64,000 nucleotides of DNA from CBDDFQ01 sp965227035 (GTDB taxonomy: Bacteria; Pseudomonadota; Gammaproteobacteria; Burkholderiales; Burkholderiaceae_C), in contig OZ245724.1 of NCBI GenBank assembly GCA_965227035.1, positions 3,906,001 through 3,970,000 on the forward strand, given 5' to 3'. Shown here in pieces: positions 43,379-53,146 of the stretch. The position numbers and the translations under genes were made by a program. The stretch's first letter is position 1. The number at the start of each line of letters is the position of its first letter. Below the pieces are notes generated by a model. That model made no database searches. It was not told where the DNA came from and was given only the letters and a program-made list of their open reading frames with translations.

Positions 43379-44404
43379 CTAAATCATCAGCGGTGGCTCT
43401 CTCATCTGCTCGATCTGCTCCACGAGCATCTGTACCTGCCCCTGCCAATAGTCGCTGCTGCCGAACCAGGGGAAGTTTGCGGGGAAAGAAGGATCGTCCC
43501 AGCGACGCGCCAGCCATGCGCTGTAGTGCACCAGTCGCAAAGTGCGAAGCGGCTCTATGAGTTCGAGTTCGCGCCGGTCGAATTCCCGAAACTGTTCATA
43601 GCCTTCCACCAGCGCCGAAAGCTGCATCGATCGTTGTGCGCGATCGCCGTTTTGCAGCATCCACAAGTCCTGGACCGCGTAGCCAGTGCGCGCGTCATCG
43701 AGGTCGACGAAATGCGGTCCGCCATTCGGCATTTCGACTGGCGTCCACAAGATATTGCCCGGATGGCAATCGCCATGAAGGCGGATGCCACCGGAGCTGT
43801 CTTCGCCCAGGCGCGTGTCGGATATAAGAGCGAACGCTTCATCGCAGGCGGCCTTCCAGGCGGTCTGCACATCCAGCGGAATGATGTTGTTGGATAGCAG
43901 CCAATCGCGCGATTCGAACCCAAAGGTCTGAAGGTTCAGCGCAGGCCGATGCGCGAACTTGGACCTTGCGCCGACCGAATGAATCCGCGCCAGAAACCGG
44001 CCAACCCATTCGAGCACTTCGAAGTCGTCCAGCTCGGGCGCCCGACCGCCTCGACGCGGGCTCACGCTGAAAGAAAAACCGGCGTGATGATGGAGCGTGG
44101 TGCCGCCAATGACCATCGGTCCGACCATCGGAATCTCGTCGTCCATCAACTCGCGCGCAAAGGAATGCTCTTCCAGAATCGCTTCATCGCTCCAGCGCTC
44201 GGGCCGATAGAACTTCGCCACCACGACGCTGCCGTCTTCCAGATAAATCTGATAGACCCGGTTCTCGTACGAACTGAGGGCGATGAGCCGGCCATCCGCC
44301 ATGAGACCGATGCTGGCCAGCGCGTCCATGACAACGTCGGGCGTCAGCGTCTCGTAGGGATGACGCGAGGATGGTTGACCAGGGGAGGGGTGGGGCGTCG
44401 TCAA
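43379..44404 (-). CDS. srkA: Serine/threonine protein kinase SrkA (YihE/RdoA family)
   Basis: About 341 aa from a TTG at 44404, 20 bases past the stop of the upstream dehydrogenase gene; no ATG lies near a suitable position. LTPDVVMDALASIGL, then ALSSYENRVYQIYLEDGS and VAKFYRPERWS, begins the fold, and the catalytic loop is IRLHGDCHPGNILW with FVDLDDARTG behind it. This aminoglycoside phosphotransferase-like kinase counters stress-induced death in Escherichia coli. Its coupling to a 3-hydroxyacyl-CoA dehydrogenase gene has no obvious meaning. Confidence 0.88.
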   Translation of the reverse strand: MTTPHPSPGQPSSRHPYETLTPDVVMDALASIGLMADGRLIALSSYENRVYQIYLEDGSVVVAKFYRPERWSDEAILEEHSFARELMDDEIPMVGPMVIGGTTLHHHAGFSFSVSPRRGGRAPELDDFEVLEWVGRFLARIHSVGARSKFAHRPALNLQTFGFESRDWLLSNNIIPLDVQTAWKAACDEAFALISDTRLGEDSSGGIRLHGDCHPGNILWTPVEMPNGGPHFVDLDDARTGYAVQDLWMLQNGDRAQRSMQLSALVEGYEQFREFDRRELELIEPLRTLRLVHYSAWLARRWDDPSFPANFPWFGSSDYWQGQVQMLVEQIEQMREPPLMI

Positions 44405-44424
44405 AACGGCGAGGCTCGATATCT

Positions 44425-45279
44425 TCAGTACGTGTAGACGCCGCGTCCGGTCTTGCGGCCTAGCCGTCCTGCCGCGACCATCTCTTTCAGCAAGGGGCAG
44501 GCACGGTATTTCGAATCGCCGAACTCGGCAAGGTAGACGTCCATCACCGCGAGGCAAACATCGAGGCCGACCATGTCCGCCAGTGCCAACGGGCCGATTG
44601 GTTGATTGCATCCGAGCTTCATACCGGCGTCGATATCTTCCGGAGTCGCGAGTCCTTCATAGAGTACGAAGAAGGCTTCGTTGATCATCGGAACAAGAAT
44701 TCGGTTCACGACAAAACCGGGTGCGTTCTTCACCGTGATGGGCGACTTGCCCAGTGCTTCCGCAAGCTCCTTGACCGACGAATGAGTCTCGTCGCTGGTT
44801 TGCAATCCGCGGATGATTTCTACCAGCGCCATCATCGGCACCGGGTTGAAGAAATGCATGCCGATGAACTTGTCGGCGCGCGATGTGGCGGCGGCGAGTT
44901 TGGTGATCGAGATCGACGATGTATTGGATGCAACGATCACTTCAGGCGCGACAAGCGCATCCACTTGCTTGAGGATTTTGAGTTTGAGTTCGTAGTTTTC
45001 GGTGGCCGCTTCGATGACCATTTGCGCGCTCTTCAAATCGTCGTAATTCGACGATCCCTTGATGCGAGCCAGTGCGGCATCCTTGTCCGCCGCAGTCATC
45101 TTTTCTTTCTTGATGAGGCGATCCAGACTGCCCGAAACGGTGGCGATGCCTTTGTTCACTGCATCCATCGAGATGTCGACCATCACGACGTCGATGCCCG
45201 ACACCGCACATGCTTGCGCAATGCCGTTGCCCATAGTGCCGGCACCGATGATGCCGACGGTTTTGATTGCTTGAGACAT
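44425..45279 (-). CDS. 3-hydroxybutyryl-CoA dehydrogenase
   Basis: 284 aa, the standard length. NAD motif GIIGAGTMGNGIAQACA (9-25). The catalytic region has IVASNTSSISITKLA and GMHFFNPVPMM, then KNAPGFVVNRIL. It oxidises 3-hydroxyacyl-CoA to the 3-keto form in butyrate, polyhydroxybutyrate or aromatic (PaaH-like) metabolism. ATG at 45279 follows GGAGTTC. The open frame reaches far upstream into the permease gene, but that part is antisense-like shadow. Confidence 0.94.
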   Translation of the reverse strand: MSQAIKTVGIIGAGTMGNGIAQACAVSGIDVVMVDISMDAVNKGIATVSGSLDRLIKKEKMTAADKDAALARIKGSSNYDDLKSAQMVIEAATENYELKLKILKQVDALVAPEVIVASNTSSISITKLAAATSRADKFIGMHFFNPVPMMALVEIIRGLQTSDETHSSVKELAEALGKSPITVKNAPGFVVNRILVPMINEAFFVLYEGLATPEDIDAGMKLGCNQPIGPLALADMVGLDVCLAVMDVYLAEFGDSKYRACPLLKEMVAAGRLGRKTGRGVYTY

Positions 45280-45326
45280 TAAGAACTCCGGAAAATAAAC
45301 TTGAAAGCTGCTTGTTGATAGCGACG

Positions 45327-46181
45327 TTAAGCGCGGAAGCGCTTGCGCGTGAGGGCGAGTGCAATCCAGAACGCTCCAACGGCATAGACCGCAAGCACGA
45401 GAATGTGGCGCACCGGGCTCACCGGCCACTGATCCATGAACAGCGGTCGCACCAGCTCGATTGCGTTGGTTAGCGGCAGCCAGCTTGCGATCTCGCGAAC
45501 TACAGGCGGCAACTGGCCGAGCGGGAAGAACACGCCGCTCAGGAACATCATCGGCGTGAGGAACAGCGTGAAGTAATACGTGAAGAAGTCGTAGCCTTTC
45601 GCCAGTGCGTTCACGATGAGCGCGATACACGAGAACGTAATGCCGACTCCGAGAAGCACGGGCCACGCCACCAGCAGCTTGGGCGTGTGCGTGATGCCGA
45701 GCGCCAGCATCACGAAAAGAATCGCGGTCACGGTGAAGATCGACTTGAAGGTAGCCCAGAGCATCTCGGCCATGACGATGTTGTCGAGCGTGACCGGCGC
45801 ATTCATGATGCCGTCCCATGTGCGTTGCACATGCATGCGGGAGAAGGCGGAGTAAAGCGCTTCGAACGATGCCGCATTCATTGCGCTCATGCAGATCGAT
45901 CCGCTGGCAAGGAACAGGATGTACGGCACCTTCATGGTTCCGCCGTCGGCGTTGGGAACGGTCACCTGGCCTACCAGTGCGCCCATGCCGTAGCCGAATG
46001 CGACCAGCCAGAACAGCGGTTCTGCAATGTTGCCGACCAGACTCGGAATGGCCAGCTTTCGCCAGACCAGCATGTTGCGCAGGAAAACCGGCCACCAGCG
46101 GAAAGACAGATCGGGCGTACGCCAGATGCTGGTCTTCATTGAGTTGTCGGTAGCTGCTGCGGTCGATGAAACGGTGCTCAT
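45327..46181 (-). CDS. ABC-2 type transporter permease, NodJ-like
   Basis: 284 aa with about six helices and the ABC-2 family stretch FFTYYFTLFLTPMMFLSGVFFPL. NIAEPLFWLVAFGYGMGALVG near the N-terminus and SAFSRMHVQRTWDGIMNAPV are NodJ-like. It exports a carbohydrate, lipid or drug with the ATPase encoded upstream, whose stop overlaps this ATG (46178-46181). No nodulation genes lie nearby, so a Nod factor role is unlikely. Confidence 0.9.
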   Translation of the reverse strand: MSTVSSTAAATDNSMKTSIWRTPDLSFRWWPVFLRNMLVWRKLAIPSLVGNIAEPLFWLVAFGYGMGALVGQVTVPNADGGTMKVPYILFLASGSICMSAMNAASFEALYSAFSRMHVQRTWDGIMNAPVTLDNIVMAEMLWATFKSIFTVTAILFVMLALGITHTPKLLVAWPVLLGVGITFSCIALIVNALAKGYDFFTYYFTLFLTPMMFLSGVFFPLGQLPPVVREIASWLPLTNAIELVRPLFMDQWPVSPVRHILVLAVYAVGAFWIALALTRKRFRA

Positions 46182-47143
46182 GCATCCTCCCTGATCTGAC
46201 GTCCGGTGAGTTTGAGGAACAGATCTTCCAGATTGGCGGGTCTGTGAAGCGTTCGCAAATTAGGAATGTGCGCGAGCGCGGCAATCAGAGGATGAGCATC
46301 CTGCGTGTAGAAGAAAACGGTTTCGCCGCTCTGCTCGACCCGCTTGGCAAGCTGACGCAGGCTCTCGTGTTCCGGCGCTTTTGCAAGTTCTGTCGCGCCA
46401 GCCCCGTACACCTCGACCACATCGGGTTCTAGATGCTCTGCGATCAGATCTCGCGGTTTGCCTTCGGCAATCTTCTTGCCATGGTCGAGCACAAGAAGGC
46501 GCGAGCAGAGGCGTTCCGCTTCGTCCATGAAATGGGTGGTGAGGAGAATCGATTTGCCTTGCGTCAACAGCACCTGCAGCCGTTCCCACATCAGATGTCG
46601 CGCTTGCGGGTCGAGGCCGGTAGTGGGCTCGTCCAGAAGCAGCAGCCGGGGATCGTTCACCAGCGCCCGGGCCAGGCTCAGGCGCCGCTTCATTCCGCCG
46701 GAAAGAGCGCCGGGTTTCGAGTCGGCCTTCGACGTGAGCGATGCGAATTCCAGCAGCGCGGGAATCTTCGCTTTGGTCTGCTTGCTCGATTGCCCGAAAT
46801 AGCGTCCGTAGACATGCAGGTTTTCCGCGCAGGTGAAGTCGGGATCGAGCGTATCGAACTGGGTGACGACGCCGATCTGTTCCTTGATCTTCAGCGCGTC
46901 TCGCGGCATCTGCAGTGCGGCGCCAGCCACGCCGTCGCTGTGCTGCGGAAAATATTGCACCGTGCCCTGATCGGGCGCCGTAAGCCCGAGGCACATGCGA
47001 ATCGTCGTGGTCTTTCCAGCGCCGTTAGGCCCGATCACGCCCAGGCACTCGCCCGGCGCAATTTCGAAGGAAAGATCATCGACAACCTTGGTTTCACCGT
47101 AATGCTTGCTCAGGTGATCGACAGCAAATAGCGTAGATGACAT
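46178..47143 (-). CDS. ABC transporter ATP-binding protein, NodI-like
   Basis: 321 aa from the ATG at 47143 ([17 protein letters not shown]). Walker A GPNGAGKT, signature [15 protein letters not shown], Walker [14 protein letters not shown]. The C-terminal extension ([13 protein letters not shown] and following) is that of DRA/NodI exporters. It pairs with the overlapping permease gene. It is divergent from purT, the two starts being 31 bases apart. Confidence 0.92.
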   Translation of the reverse strand: MSSTLFAVDHLSKHYGETKVVDDLSFEIAPGECLGVIGPNGAGKTTTIRMCLGLTAPDQGTVQYFPQHSDGVAGAALQMPRDALKIKEQIGVVTQFDTLDPDFTCAENLHVYGRYFGQSSKQTKAKIPALLEFASLTSKADSKPGALSGGMKRRLSLARALVNDPRLLLLDEPTTGLDPQARHLMWERLQVLLTQGKSILLTTHFMDEAERLCSRLLVLDHGKKIAEGKPRDLIAEHLEPDVVEVYGAGATELAKAPEHESLRQLAKRVEQSGETVFFYTQDAHPLIAALAHIPNLRTLHRPANLEDLFLKLTGRQIREDA

Positions 47144-47174
47144 AAAGCCATTGTCGCAGGGTAAAGTTACGGCC

Positions 47175-48362
47175 ATGACAACCCTCGGCACCCCCCTCAC
47201 CCCTTCCGCAACCCGCGTGATGCTCCTCGGCTCAGGCGAGCTCGGCAAGGAAGTTCTCATTGCGCTGCAACGACTCGGCGTCGAAACGATTGCGGTAGAT
47301 CGTTACGAAAATGCGCCCGGCCAGCAAGTGGCGCACCACGCGCGAACCATCACCATGAGCGATCCGGCACAGCTGAAAGCGCTCATCGAAAAAGAAAAGC
47401 CGCATTTCGTGGTTCCGGAAATCGAAGCCATTGCCACCCCGATGCTGCAGGAACTCGAAGCTGCCGGCGTCGTGACCGTGATTCCCACCGCGCGGGCCGC
47501 GCGTTTGACCATGGATCGCGAAGGCATCCGCCGTCTGGCTGCCGAGACGCTGGGCCTTGCCACCAGCCCCTACAAATTCTGCGATTCGCTCGAAGAACTG
47601 CAAGCCGCCATCGACGGCGGCATCGGCTACCCGTGCGTGGTCAAGCCGGTCATGAGCAGTTCCGGCAAGGGCCAAAGCAAGATCGACGGTCCGGACGATG
47701 TGAAAAAAGCCTGGGATTACGCAATGGCCGGCGGCCGTGTGAGCCATGGCCGGGTCATCGTCGAAGGATTCATCGACTTCGATTACGAAATCACCTTGCT
47801 CACCGTGCGCTCGAAAGGCGAAACCTCGTTTTGCGAGCCGATCGGCCATGTTCAGGTGGCGGGCGATTACGTCGAGAGCTGGCAGCCGCATCCGATGGCG
47901 TCGGCTGCGCTAGAAAAAGCGCAGCACATTGCGCGCGAGGTCACGGGCAATCTTGGCGGCAGCGGACTGTTCGGCGTCGAGCTGTTCGTCAAGGGCGACA
48001 TGGTCTGGTTCAGCGAGGTCAGCCCGCGCCCGCACGATACCGGCATGGTCACGATGGCGACGCAGTGGCAGAACGAATTCGAGTTGCACGCCCGCGCGAT
48101 TCTCGGACTGCCGGTCGACACGTCCATCAAGAGTCCCGGTGCAAGCGCTGTCATCTACGGCGGCGTCGATGCCAAGGGGATCGTGTTCGACAACATCGAC
48201 GAGGCGCTCAAGGTGCCAGGCGTCGACATTCGTCTGTTCGGCAAGCCCGAGAGTTTCGTGAAGCGCCGCATGGGCGTGGCGCTCGCGCACGACGCGGATG
48301 TCGAGGTAGCGCGCACTCGCGCGAAGAAAGCGGCTTCTCTGGTGAAGCCGCGCACCGCCTGA
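47175..48362 (+). CDS. purT: Formate-dependent phosphoribosylglycinamide formyltransferase
   Basis: 395 aa, the PurT length. The N-terminus ([24 protein letters not shown]), the ATP-grasp part [17 protein letters not shown], and [16 protein letters not shown] are diagnostic. It makes formyl-GAR from GAR, formate and ATP in purine synthesis. ATG at 47175. Confidence 0.97.
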   Translation: MTTLGTPLTPSATRVMLLGSGELGKEVLIALQRLGVETIAVDRYENAPGQQVAHHARTITMSDPAQLKALIEKEKPHFVVPEIEAIATPMLQELEAAGVVTVIPTARAARLTMDREGIRRLAAETLGLATSPYKFCDSLEELQAAIDGGIGYPCVVKPVMSSSGKGQSKIDGPDDVKKAWDYAMAGGRVSHGRVIVEGFIDFDYEITLLTVRSKGETSFCEPIGHVQVAGDYVESWQPHPMASAALEKAQHIAREVTGNLGGSGLFGVELFVKGDMVWFSEVSPRPHDTGMVTMATQWQNEFELHARAILGLPVDTSIKSPGASAVIYGGVDAKGIVFDNIDEALKVPGVDIRLFGKPESFVKRRMGVALAHDADVEVARTRAKKAASLVKPRTA

Positions 48363-48402
48363 TTCCGCTTGACTCCGCCCGCAGCTTCTTCGGGTTTTCG
48401 CC

Positions 48403-49884
48403 TTACTGAAACGCTACTTCCGCGAAGCTTCGCAGCTTGCGGCTATGAAGGCGGTCCACGCCGCCTTCGCGCAGGATTTCGACCGCGCGCATGCCGATGC
48501 GCAAATGCTGATCGACTCGTTCCCGGTAGAAATGATTCGCCATGCCCGGCAGTTTGATTTCGCCATGCAGAGGCTTGTCGCTCACGCATAGAAGCGTTCC
48601 GTAAGGCACGCGGAACCGGAATCCGTTCGCGGCGATGGTGGCGCTTTCCATGTCGAGTGCGACCGCACGACTTTGACTGAATCGGCGTTGGGGCTCGTTG
48701 TTGGGCAGCAGCTCCCAGTTGCGGTTGTCGGTGCTGGCCACTGTGCCGGTACGCATGATCTTTTTCAGATCGCTTCCGTCCATTTTTGTGATGTCGGCCA
48801 CCGCGGTTTCGAGCGCAGTCTGGATTTCCGCGAGAGCGGGAATCGGTACCCAGAGCGGCAGCTCTTCATCGAGGACGTGGTCTTCGCGAACATAGGCGTG
48901 GGCCAGCACGTAGTCGCCCATTTGCTGGCTGTTGCGAAGGCCAGCGCAGTGACCCAGCATCATCCAGGCGTGCGGCCTCAAGACGGCGATGTGATCGGTA
49001 ATGGTCTTCGCGTTGGATGGGCCGACGCCGATGTTCACCATGGTGGTGCCGCTGTGGTCGGCGCGCATCAGGTGATAGCCGGGCATCTGCGGCAGGCGTG
49101 GCGGCGCGGCGCCGAGTTCGTCGCCTGCGAGGGCGGGCAGGCCTCGTCTGCGGGTCACCACGTTGCCGGGTTCTACGAAGGCGATGTATTCGCTATCCGG
49201 GTTCGCCATTTCTTCATGCCCGAGCCGGATGAATTCGTCTATGTAGAACTGATAGTTGGTGAACAGCACGAAGTTCTGGAACCACTCCGGGGCGGTGCCC
49301 GTGTAGTGCCGAAGGCGATGCAGCGAATAGTCGACGCGAGGTGCCGTGAACAGCGACAGAGGTTGAGCCTCGCCGCCGTTCACTTCGCGTGTTCCGTTCG
49401 CGATGCCGTCGTCCATGGCTTCCAGATCGGGCAGGTCGAACACGTCGCGCATCATCGAGCGGCGATTTGCAGGGAGCGTGCCTTCGATGTGCTCGTTCTC
49501 GGCGAAAGAAAAATGCACCGGTATCGGTTGGGTGCTGGTGCCTACCTCTAGCTGAACGTTGTGATTTTTCATCAGCAAACGGAACTGCTCCGAGTAATAC
49601 CGACCGAAAAGATCCGGGCGGGTGAGGGTGGTTTCGAATCTGCCCGGGCCGGCAACGAAGCCATACGCCAGCGGCGATTCGGCGCGCAGCACCGTGTCGG
49701 TGTGGATTCGCACGAACGGGTAGCAAGCCCTCACATGACCGGGTAGATCTTCGCCGGCAACGAATCGATGCATGGCACCTCGAAGGTGATCGATGCTGCC
49801 GTCGTAGATGGCCCGGACCTGAGCAAGTGCTTCTGCGGGATCGGTGTGTCGAGTGGGCGCGATGAAAGGGGGCATGTAAGGCAT
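48403..49884 (-). CDS. amn: AMP nucleosidase
   Basis: 493 aa from the ATG at 49884 (MPYMPPFIAP); a TTG five codons upstream is also in frame. The N-terminal regulatory domain (PYVRIH-like CYPFVRIHTDTV) and the C-terminal nucleoside phosphorylase fold (TTMVNIGVGPSNAKTITDHI, ALDMESATIAANGFRFRVPYGTLL) are those of Amn. It splits AMP into adenine and ribose 5-phosphate to control adenylate levels. It converges on purT. Confidence 0.94.
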   Translation of the reverse strand: MPYMPPFIAPTRHTDPAEALAQVRAIYDGSIDHLRGAMHRFVAGEDLPGHVRACYPFVRIHTDTVLRAESPLAYGFVAGPGRFETTLTRPDLFGRYYSEQFRLLMKNHNVQLEVGTSTQPIPVHFSFAENEHIEGTLPANRRSMMRDVFDLPDLEAMDDGIANGTREVNGGEAQPLSLFTAPRVDYSLHRLRHYTGTAPEWFQNFVLFTNYQFYIDEFIRLGHEEMANPDSEYIAFVEPGNVVTRRRGLPALAGDELGAAPPRLPQMPGYHLMRADHSGTTMVNIGVGPSNAKTITDHIAVLRPHAWMMLGHCAGLRNSQQMGDYVLAHAYVREDHVLDEELPLWVPIPALAEIQTALETAVADITKMDGSDLKKIMRTGTVASTDNRNWELLPNNEPQRRFSQSRAVALDMESATIAANGFRFRVPYGTLLCVSDKPLHGEIKLPGMANHFYRERVDQHLRIGMRAVEILREGGVDRLHSRKLRSFAEVAFQ

Positions 49885-50084
49885 GCGCTCATTGTGCAAT
49901 GCCGAATACGTCTTTCGATGAAAGATGATGCTGTCGAAACGCTCTTGGGAAGCCCTAAAACCTCTCCTTAACGATGTTGCGGTTTGTAAGTCTGTGGACT
50001 ACATCGTGTCTGGAATCGGCCTGACTGCTTTCTCCAACTTTGTTTTTTACATTGGTTTCAACAGAACCCAAGGAGCTTCGCATC

Positions 50085-50345
50085 ATGTCAACCCTGAATC
50101 TCATGACCAACCCCTTCGTCAGCTTCATGAACCCCGAGCTGGTGCTCAGCGCAGTGGAACGCTCCCCAGGTCTGCGCAGCCTGCGCGGCCAGCAATATCG
50201 TCCCCTGGATACGCCCCGCAAGTTCGTCGTTGCCGACATGGAACTGTCTGCATTCGATGAAGAAGTAGACCGCACTCCGATCGAATTCCCCGCAGAACTG
50301 ATCGTCGCGTCGGAACGCGAACGCATGCTCGATCTGTACAACTAA
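50085..50345 (+). CDS. Small conserved-looking hypothetical protein
   Basis: 86 aa from the ATG at 50085, which has a good AAGGAGCTTCG site. There is no signal or membrane segment. It starts with short hydrophobic motifs (LMTNPFVSFMNPELVLSAVE), then SLRGQQYRPLDTPRKFVV and an acidic end. It lies alone between amn and gor in a 200-base leader with A/T-rich patches. I do not recognise it. Codon use and the ribosome site make it likely real. Confidence 0.65.
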   Translation: MSTLNLMTNPFVSFMNPELVLSAVERSPGLRSLRGQQYRPLDTPRKFVVADMELSAFDEEVDRTPIEFPAELIVASERERMLDLYN

Positions 50346-50369
50346 AAATTCATCTCTCGCCTCGCGGTA

Positions 50370-51764
50370 TCACTTGCGTGGTTCCCGCAAGGTGACGAAC
50401 TCCTCTGCAACGGTCGGATGTATTCCGATCGTTGCATCGAAAATCGCCTTGGTCGCACCGGCCTTCATGGCGATACCCATCCCCTGAATAATTTCTCCGG
50501 CGTCTGCACCCACCATGTGCAATCCCACCACACGATCGGTTTTCTTTTCGACGATCATCTTGATGAAAGTGCGTTCGTGGCTTCCGCTCAAGGTATGGCG
50601 CAGCGGCTTGAAGTCGGTCTGGAACACGGTGATCTCACCGAACTTTTCTTTTGCATCTTTCTCGGTGTACCCGACCACTCCCATGTTCGGGTGCGTGAAA
50701 ACGGCAGTAGGAACGTATTCGTAAGACATGTCGCGCTTGCCCTCGCCGAATAGGCGATCGACCACCACCATGGCTTCCGCGAGGGCAACCGGCGTTAGCT
50801 GGATAGACGTGGACACATCTCCCACGGCAAAAATGTGGGGCACCGATGTTTCGTATGAGTCGTTCACCACGACGGCGCCCTTGGCGTCGACTGTGACTTC
50901 CGCTTTGTCGAGACCGATGTCCTTTGTGTTGGGGCTTCGACCGGTGGCATAGAGCACGGTGTCTGCTTCGATGACATCGCCGCTAGAGAGCGCCACATGT
51001 TTAGTTTTACCGTCGTCTGCCAGCGTGATGCCGGTCACGGTGCATTCCATGCGTGTTTCTATGCCGGCCTTTTTCATTTCGGCGGTAACGAAGGCGGAAG
51101 CGTCTTCATCGAAAGCGGTGAGCAGTTTTTTGCCGCGCGGAATGAGCGTCACTGTCGATCCGAGTCCATTGAAGATCGAGGCGAATTCGCAGGCGATATA
51201 GCCACCGCCGACGATGACCAGACGCTTGGGGAACGGGTCGAGATCGAACATGTCGTCGGACGTGACGACATGCTCTGCTCCAGGCACGTGAGGAACGCTG
51301 GGACGCCCGCCAACGGCGATGAGTATGTTTTTTGCGGTGAAGGTTTGAAACGCGCCGGGGTTCGAGTTGAGTTCGACGCTGACCGAATGAGCATCGACCA
51401 GCTTGGCGTAGCCCGGCATAGAGGTCACGTTCGCGCCATCGAGCAGCCCTTGGTAAATCGAGTTCAACCGCGAAATTTCCGAGGCGCGGCGCTGTTTGAG
51501 CTTTGGCCAGTCGAGTTCGGGCTTGTCGAGCTTCCAGCCATACCCGGCGGCTTCCTCGAAAGCTTCTGCGTATCCGGCCGCGTAGCTGTAAAGCTTTTTG
51601 GGAATGCAACCGACATTCACGCAGGTGCCGCCCAGCGCCCCGACTTCCGCAAGCCCCACCTTGGCGCCAGTGCGACCCGCCATTCGCGCCGCTCTGACGC
51701 CGCCGCTACCGCCTCCAATGATGAAAAGATCGAAGTCGTACTGAATGTCTGCTGGGGTCGCCAT
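50370..51764 (-). CDS. gor: Glutathione-disulfide reductase
   Basis: 464 aa from the ATG at 51764. FAD motif IIGGGSGGVRAARMAG, redox-active pair Cys48 and Cys53 in GGTCVNVGCIPKKLYSYAA, NADP domain IVGGGYIACEFASIF, and the C-terminal IGIHPTVAEEFVT with the catalytic His-Glu pair. It reduces glutathione disulfide with NADPH. A long upstream open stretch overlaps the next gene and is not coding. Confidence 0.95.
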   Translation of the reverse strand: MATPADIQYDFDLFIIGGGSGGVRAARMAGRTGAKVGLAEVGALGGTCVNVGCIPKKLYSYAAGYAEAFEEAAGYGWKLDKPELDWPKLKQRRASEISRLNSIYQGLLDGANVTSMPGYAKLVDAHSVSVELNSNPGAFQTFTAKNILIAVGGRPSVPHVPGAEHVVTSDDMFDLDPFPKRLVIVGGGYIACEFASIFNGLGSTVTLIPRGKKLLTAFDEDASAFVTAEMKKAGIETRMECTVTGITLADDGKTKHVALSSGDVIEADTVLYATGRSPNTKDIGLDKAEVTVDAKGAVVVNDSYETSVPHIFAVGDVSTSIQLTPVALAEAMVVVDRLFGEGKRDMSYEYVPTAVFTHPNMGVVGYTEKDAKEKFGEITVFQTDFKPLRHTLSGSHERTFIKMIVEKKTDRVVGLHMVGADAGEIIQGMGIAMKAGATKAIFDATIGIHPTVAEEFVTLREPRK

Positions 51765-51817
51765 GTGAGCCTGCCGAGTCTCTGTGTAGGGAGACGCGAC
51801 CTTACCACTGGCGGCAA

Positions 51818-53146
51818 TTATTTCCAGTGTTTCGAGATAAGCCCCGCGACTTCGCTGCCACTGGCGCAGGCGCCGTTCAAAAGCGCCTGGGAAAGGTAGT
51901 CGCCGCAGTGATAGAGGCGCTGCCGGGTCACCGATTGCCAGGCCAGAAAGTCGCGCACCCCGCGCAAATAGCCCGGATAGAAGGTCGGCAGCTTGCAGTC
52001 GATCCACTGGTTATGCGAATGCACTACGCGCGAATCGAAATCGGGAATGCGCGCACGAATCTCGTCGCGAATCAAGGCGTCGATGTTCTGTGTCAGGTTG
52101 CGGTCGATCGCCTCTTTCACGGCTTCGGGCGTGAGCTGGCAGTAGAGCATCGCAACTGTTTCGCCATTCGCTCCTTTCGCGGCAGGCGATTGCTGCCAGG
52201 TCGCGATGCGAGTCGATTTTTTGCGGAGCGAGAACTGCATCGAACGATCGAGTTCGCCGCGCAAGGCATAGTGAACTATTGCGAGGCTGTTGTAGCGAAC
52301 GCTCTCGTGCAGACGTTTCTGTTCCGGTGAAGGATTGCCTATGAGCTTGCCGACATGAGCGCCTTCGGTCGCGCAGACGACGATGTCGCTTTGAAGCGTG
52401 AACGACTCTCCATCGACCTCGTATTCGACTTCGCAGGATTTTTCCGACGAGCTTGCAATCGTTATTCGGTTCACTTTCGCGTTCAGCGTGACGTTCAGCT
52501 TTGCTGCTATCGCGGAAGTCAACGCGCCCATGCCGCTGCGCAGAGAGTAAGTCGTGTCCTCGCCGATCAGATGAGGGGTGGTGCTGAGGTAAAACGCGGC
52601 GGACAGATCTTCCGCATTCCAGCTGCGGGTTCCGCGAAACACAGGATCGATCATTCGCTCTAGTACGTTTGGACCGAGCTTGTCTCGTGCGTAATCGGCC
52701 AATGATCTATCGTCTATATCGACTGCAGACACGGCGTGATCCGGATTGGTTTTGCTGCGCAGCCTCGAAAGTGAAATGCCGGAAATTGCCAGGCGGATTC
52801 GCTCGGCCAGCGTGATGCCGGGCGTTGCCAACGCAGACGCATCGGGCATCAGCTTCACCCGGTACGACTCGTCGTCGCTCACGCACTCGGCGCTCAGTCC
52901 TTTGAGCGCGATCATATCGCCACGCAGATTCATTTCGTCGATCAGGCTGTGAAGCTCCTTGCCGAACGGATAGATCAAACGTGCGCCGGTGTTGTAGCTG
53001 ATAGGCCCCGATACACGATGCGCCATGCGGCCGCCAGGAATGTCGTTTCGCTCCAGCACGCGGACGATGAATCCCCGCTGTTGCAGGCGATACGCGGCGG
53101 TCAGACCCGACAGACCCGCGCCGATGACGATCACGGACCTGGTCAT
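51818..53146 (-). CDS. FAD-dependent oxidoreductase, amine-oxidase/protoporphyrinogen-oxidase-like
   Basis: 442 aa. The dinucleotide site SVIVIGAGLSGLTAAYRLQQRG begins at residue 4, followed by VLERNDIPGGRM. The C-terminal FAD contact is LYHCGDYLSQALLNGACASGSEVA. In between, DPVFRGTRSWNAEDLSAAF resembles protoporphyrinogen oxidase relatives. The stop of the upstream thiamine-diphosphate gene overlaps its ATG (53143-53146), so the two are likely functionally linked. The substrate is unknown. Confidence 0.85.
   Translation of the reverse strand: MTRSVIVIGAGLSGLTAAYRLQQRGFIVRVLERNDIPGGRMAHRVSGPISYNTGARLIYPFGKELHSLIDEMNLRGDMIALKGLSAECVSDDESYRVKLMPDASALATPGITLAERIRLAISGISLSRLRSKTNPDHAVSAVDIDDRSLADYARDKLGPNVLERMIDPVFRGTRSWNAEDLSAAFYLSTTPHLIGEDTTYSLRSGMGALTSAIAAKLNVTLNAKVNRITIASSSEKSCEVEYEVDGESFTLQSDIVVCATEGAHVGKLIGNPSPEQKRLHESVRYNSLAIVHYALRGELDRSMQFSLRKKSTRIATWQQSPAAKGANGETVAMLYCQLTPEAVKEAIDRNLTQNIDALIRDEIRARIPDFDSRVVHSHNQWIDCKLPTFYPGYLRGVRDFLAWQSVTRQRLYHCGDYLSQALLNGACASGSEVAGLISKHWK

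Noticed and set aside
44425..46284. A 619-codon frame suggesting a fusion to 3-hydroxybutyryl-CoA dehydrogenase
   Set aside because: The upstream half lies over the ABC-2 permease gene in another frame and shows no domain; the dehydrogenase has its own ATG and ribosome site.
45327..47143. Nodulation factor export by NodIJ-like genes
   Set aside because: The pair belongs to a general exporter family; no nod genes are nearby.
48363..48402. Possible terminator after purT (CCCG...CGGGTTTT)
   Set aside because: Only four paired bases with a nine-base loop; too weak to annotate.
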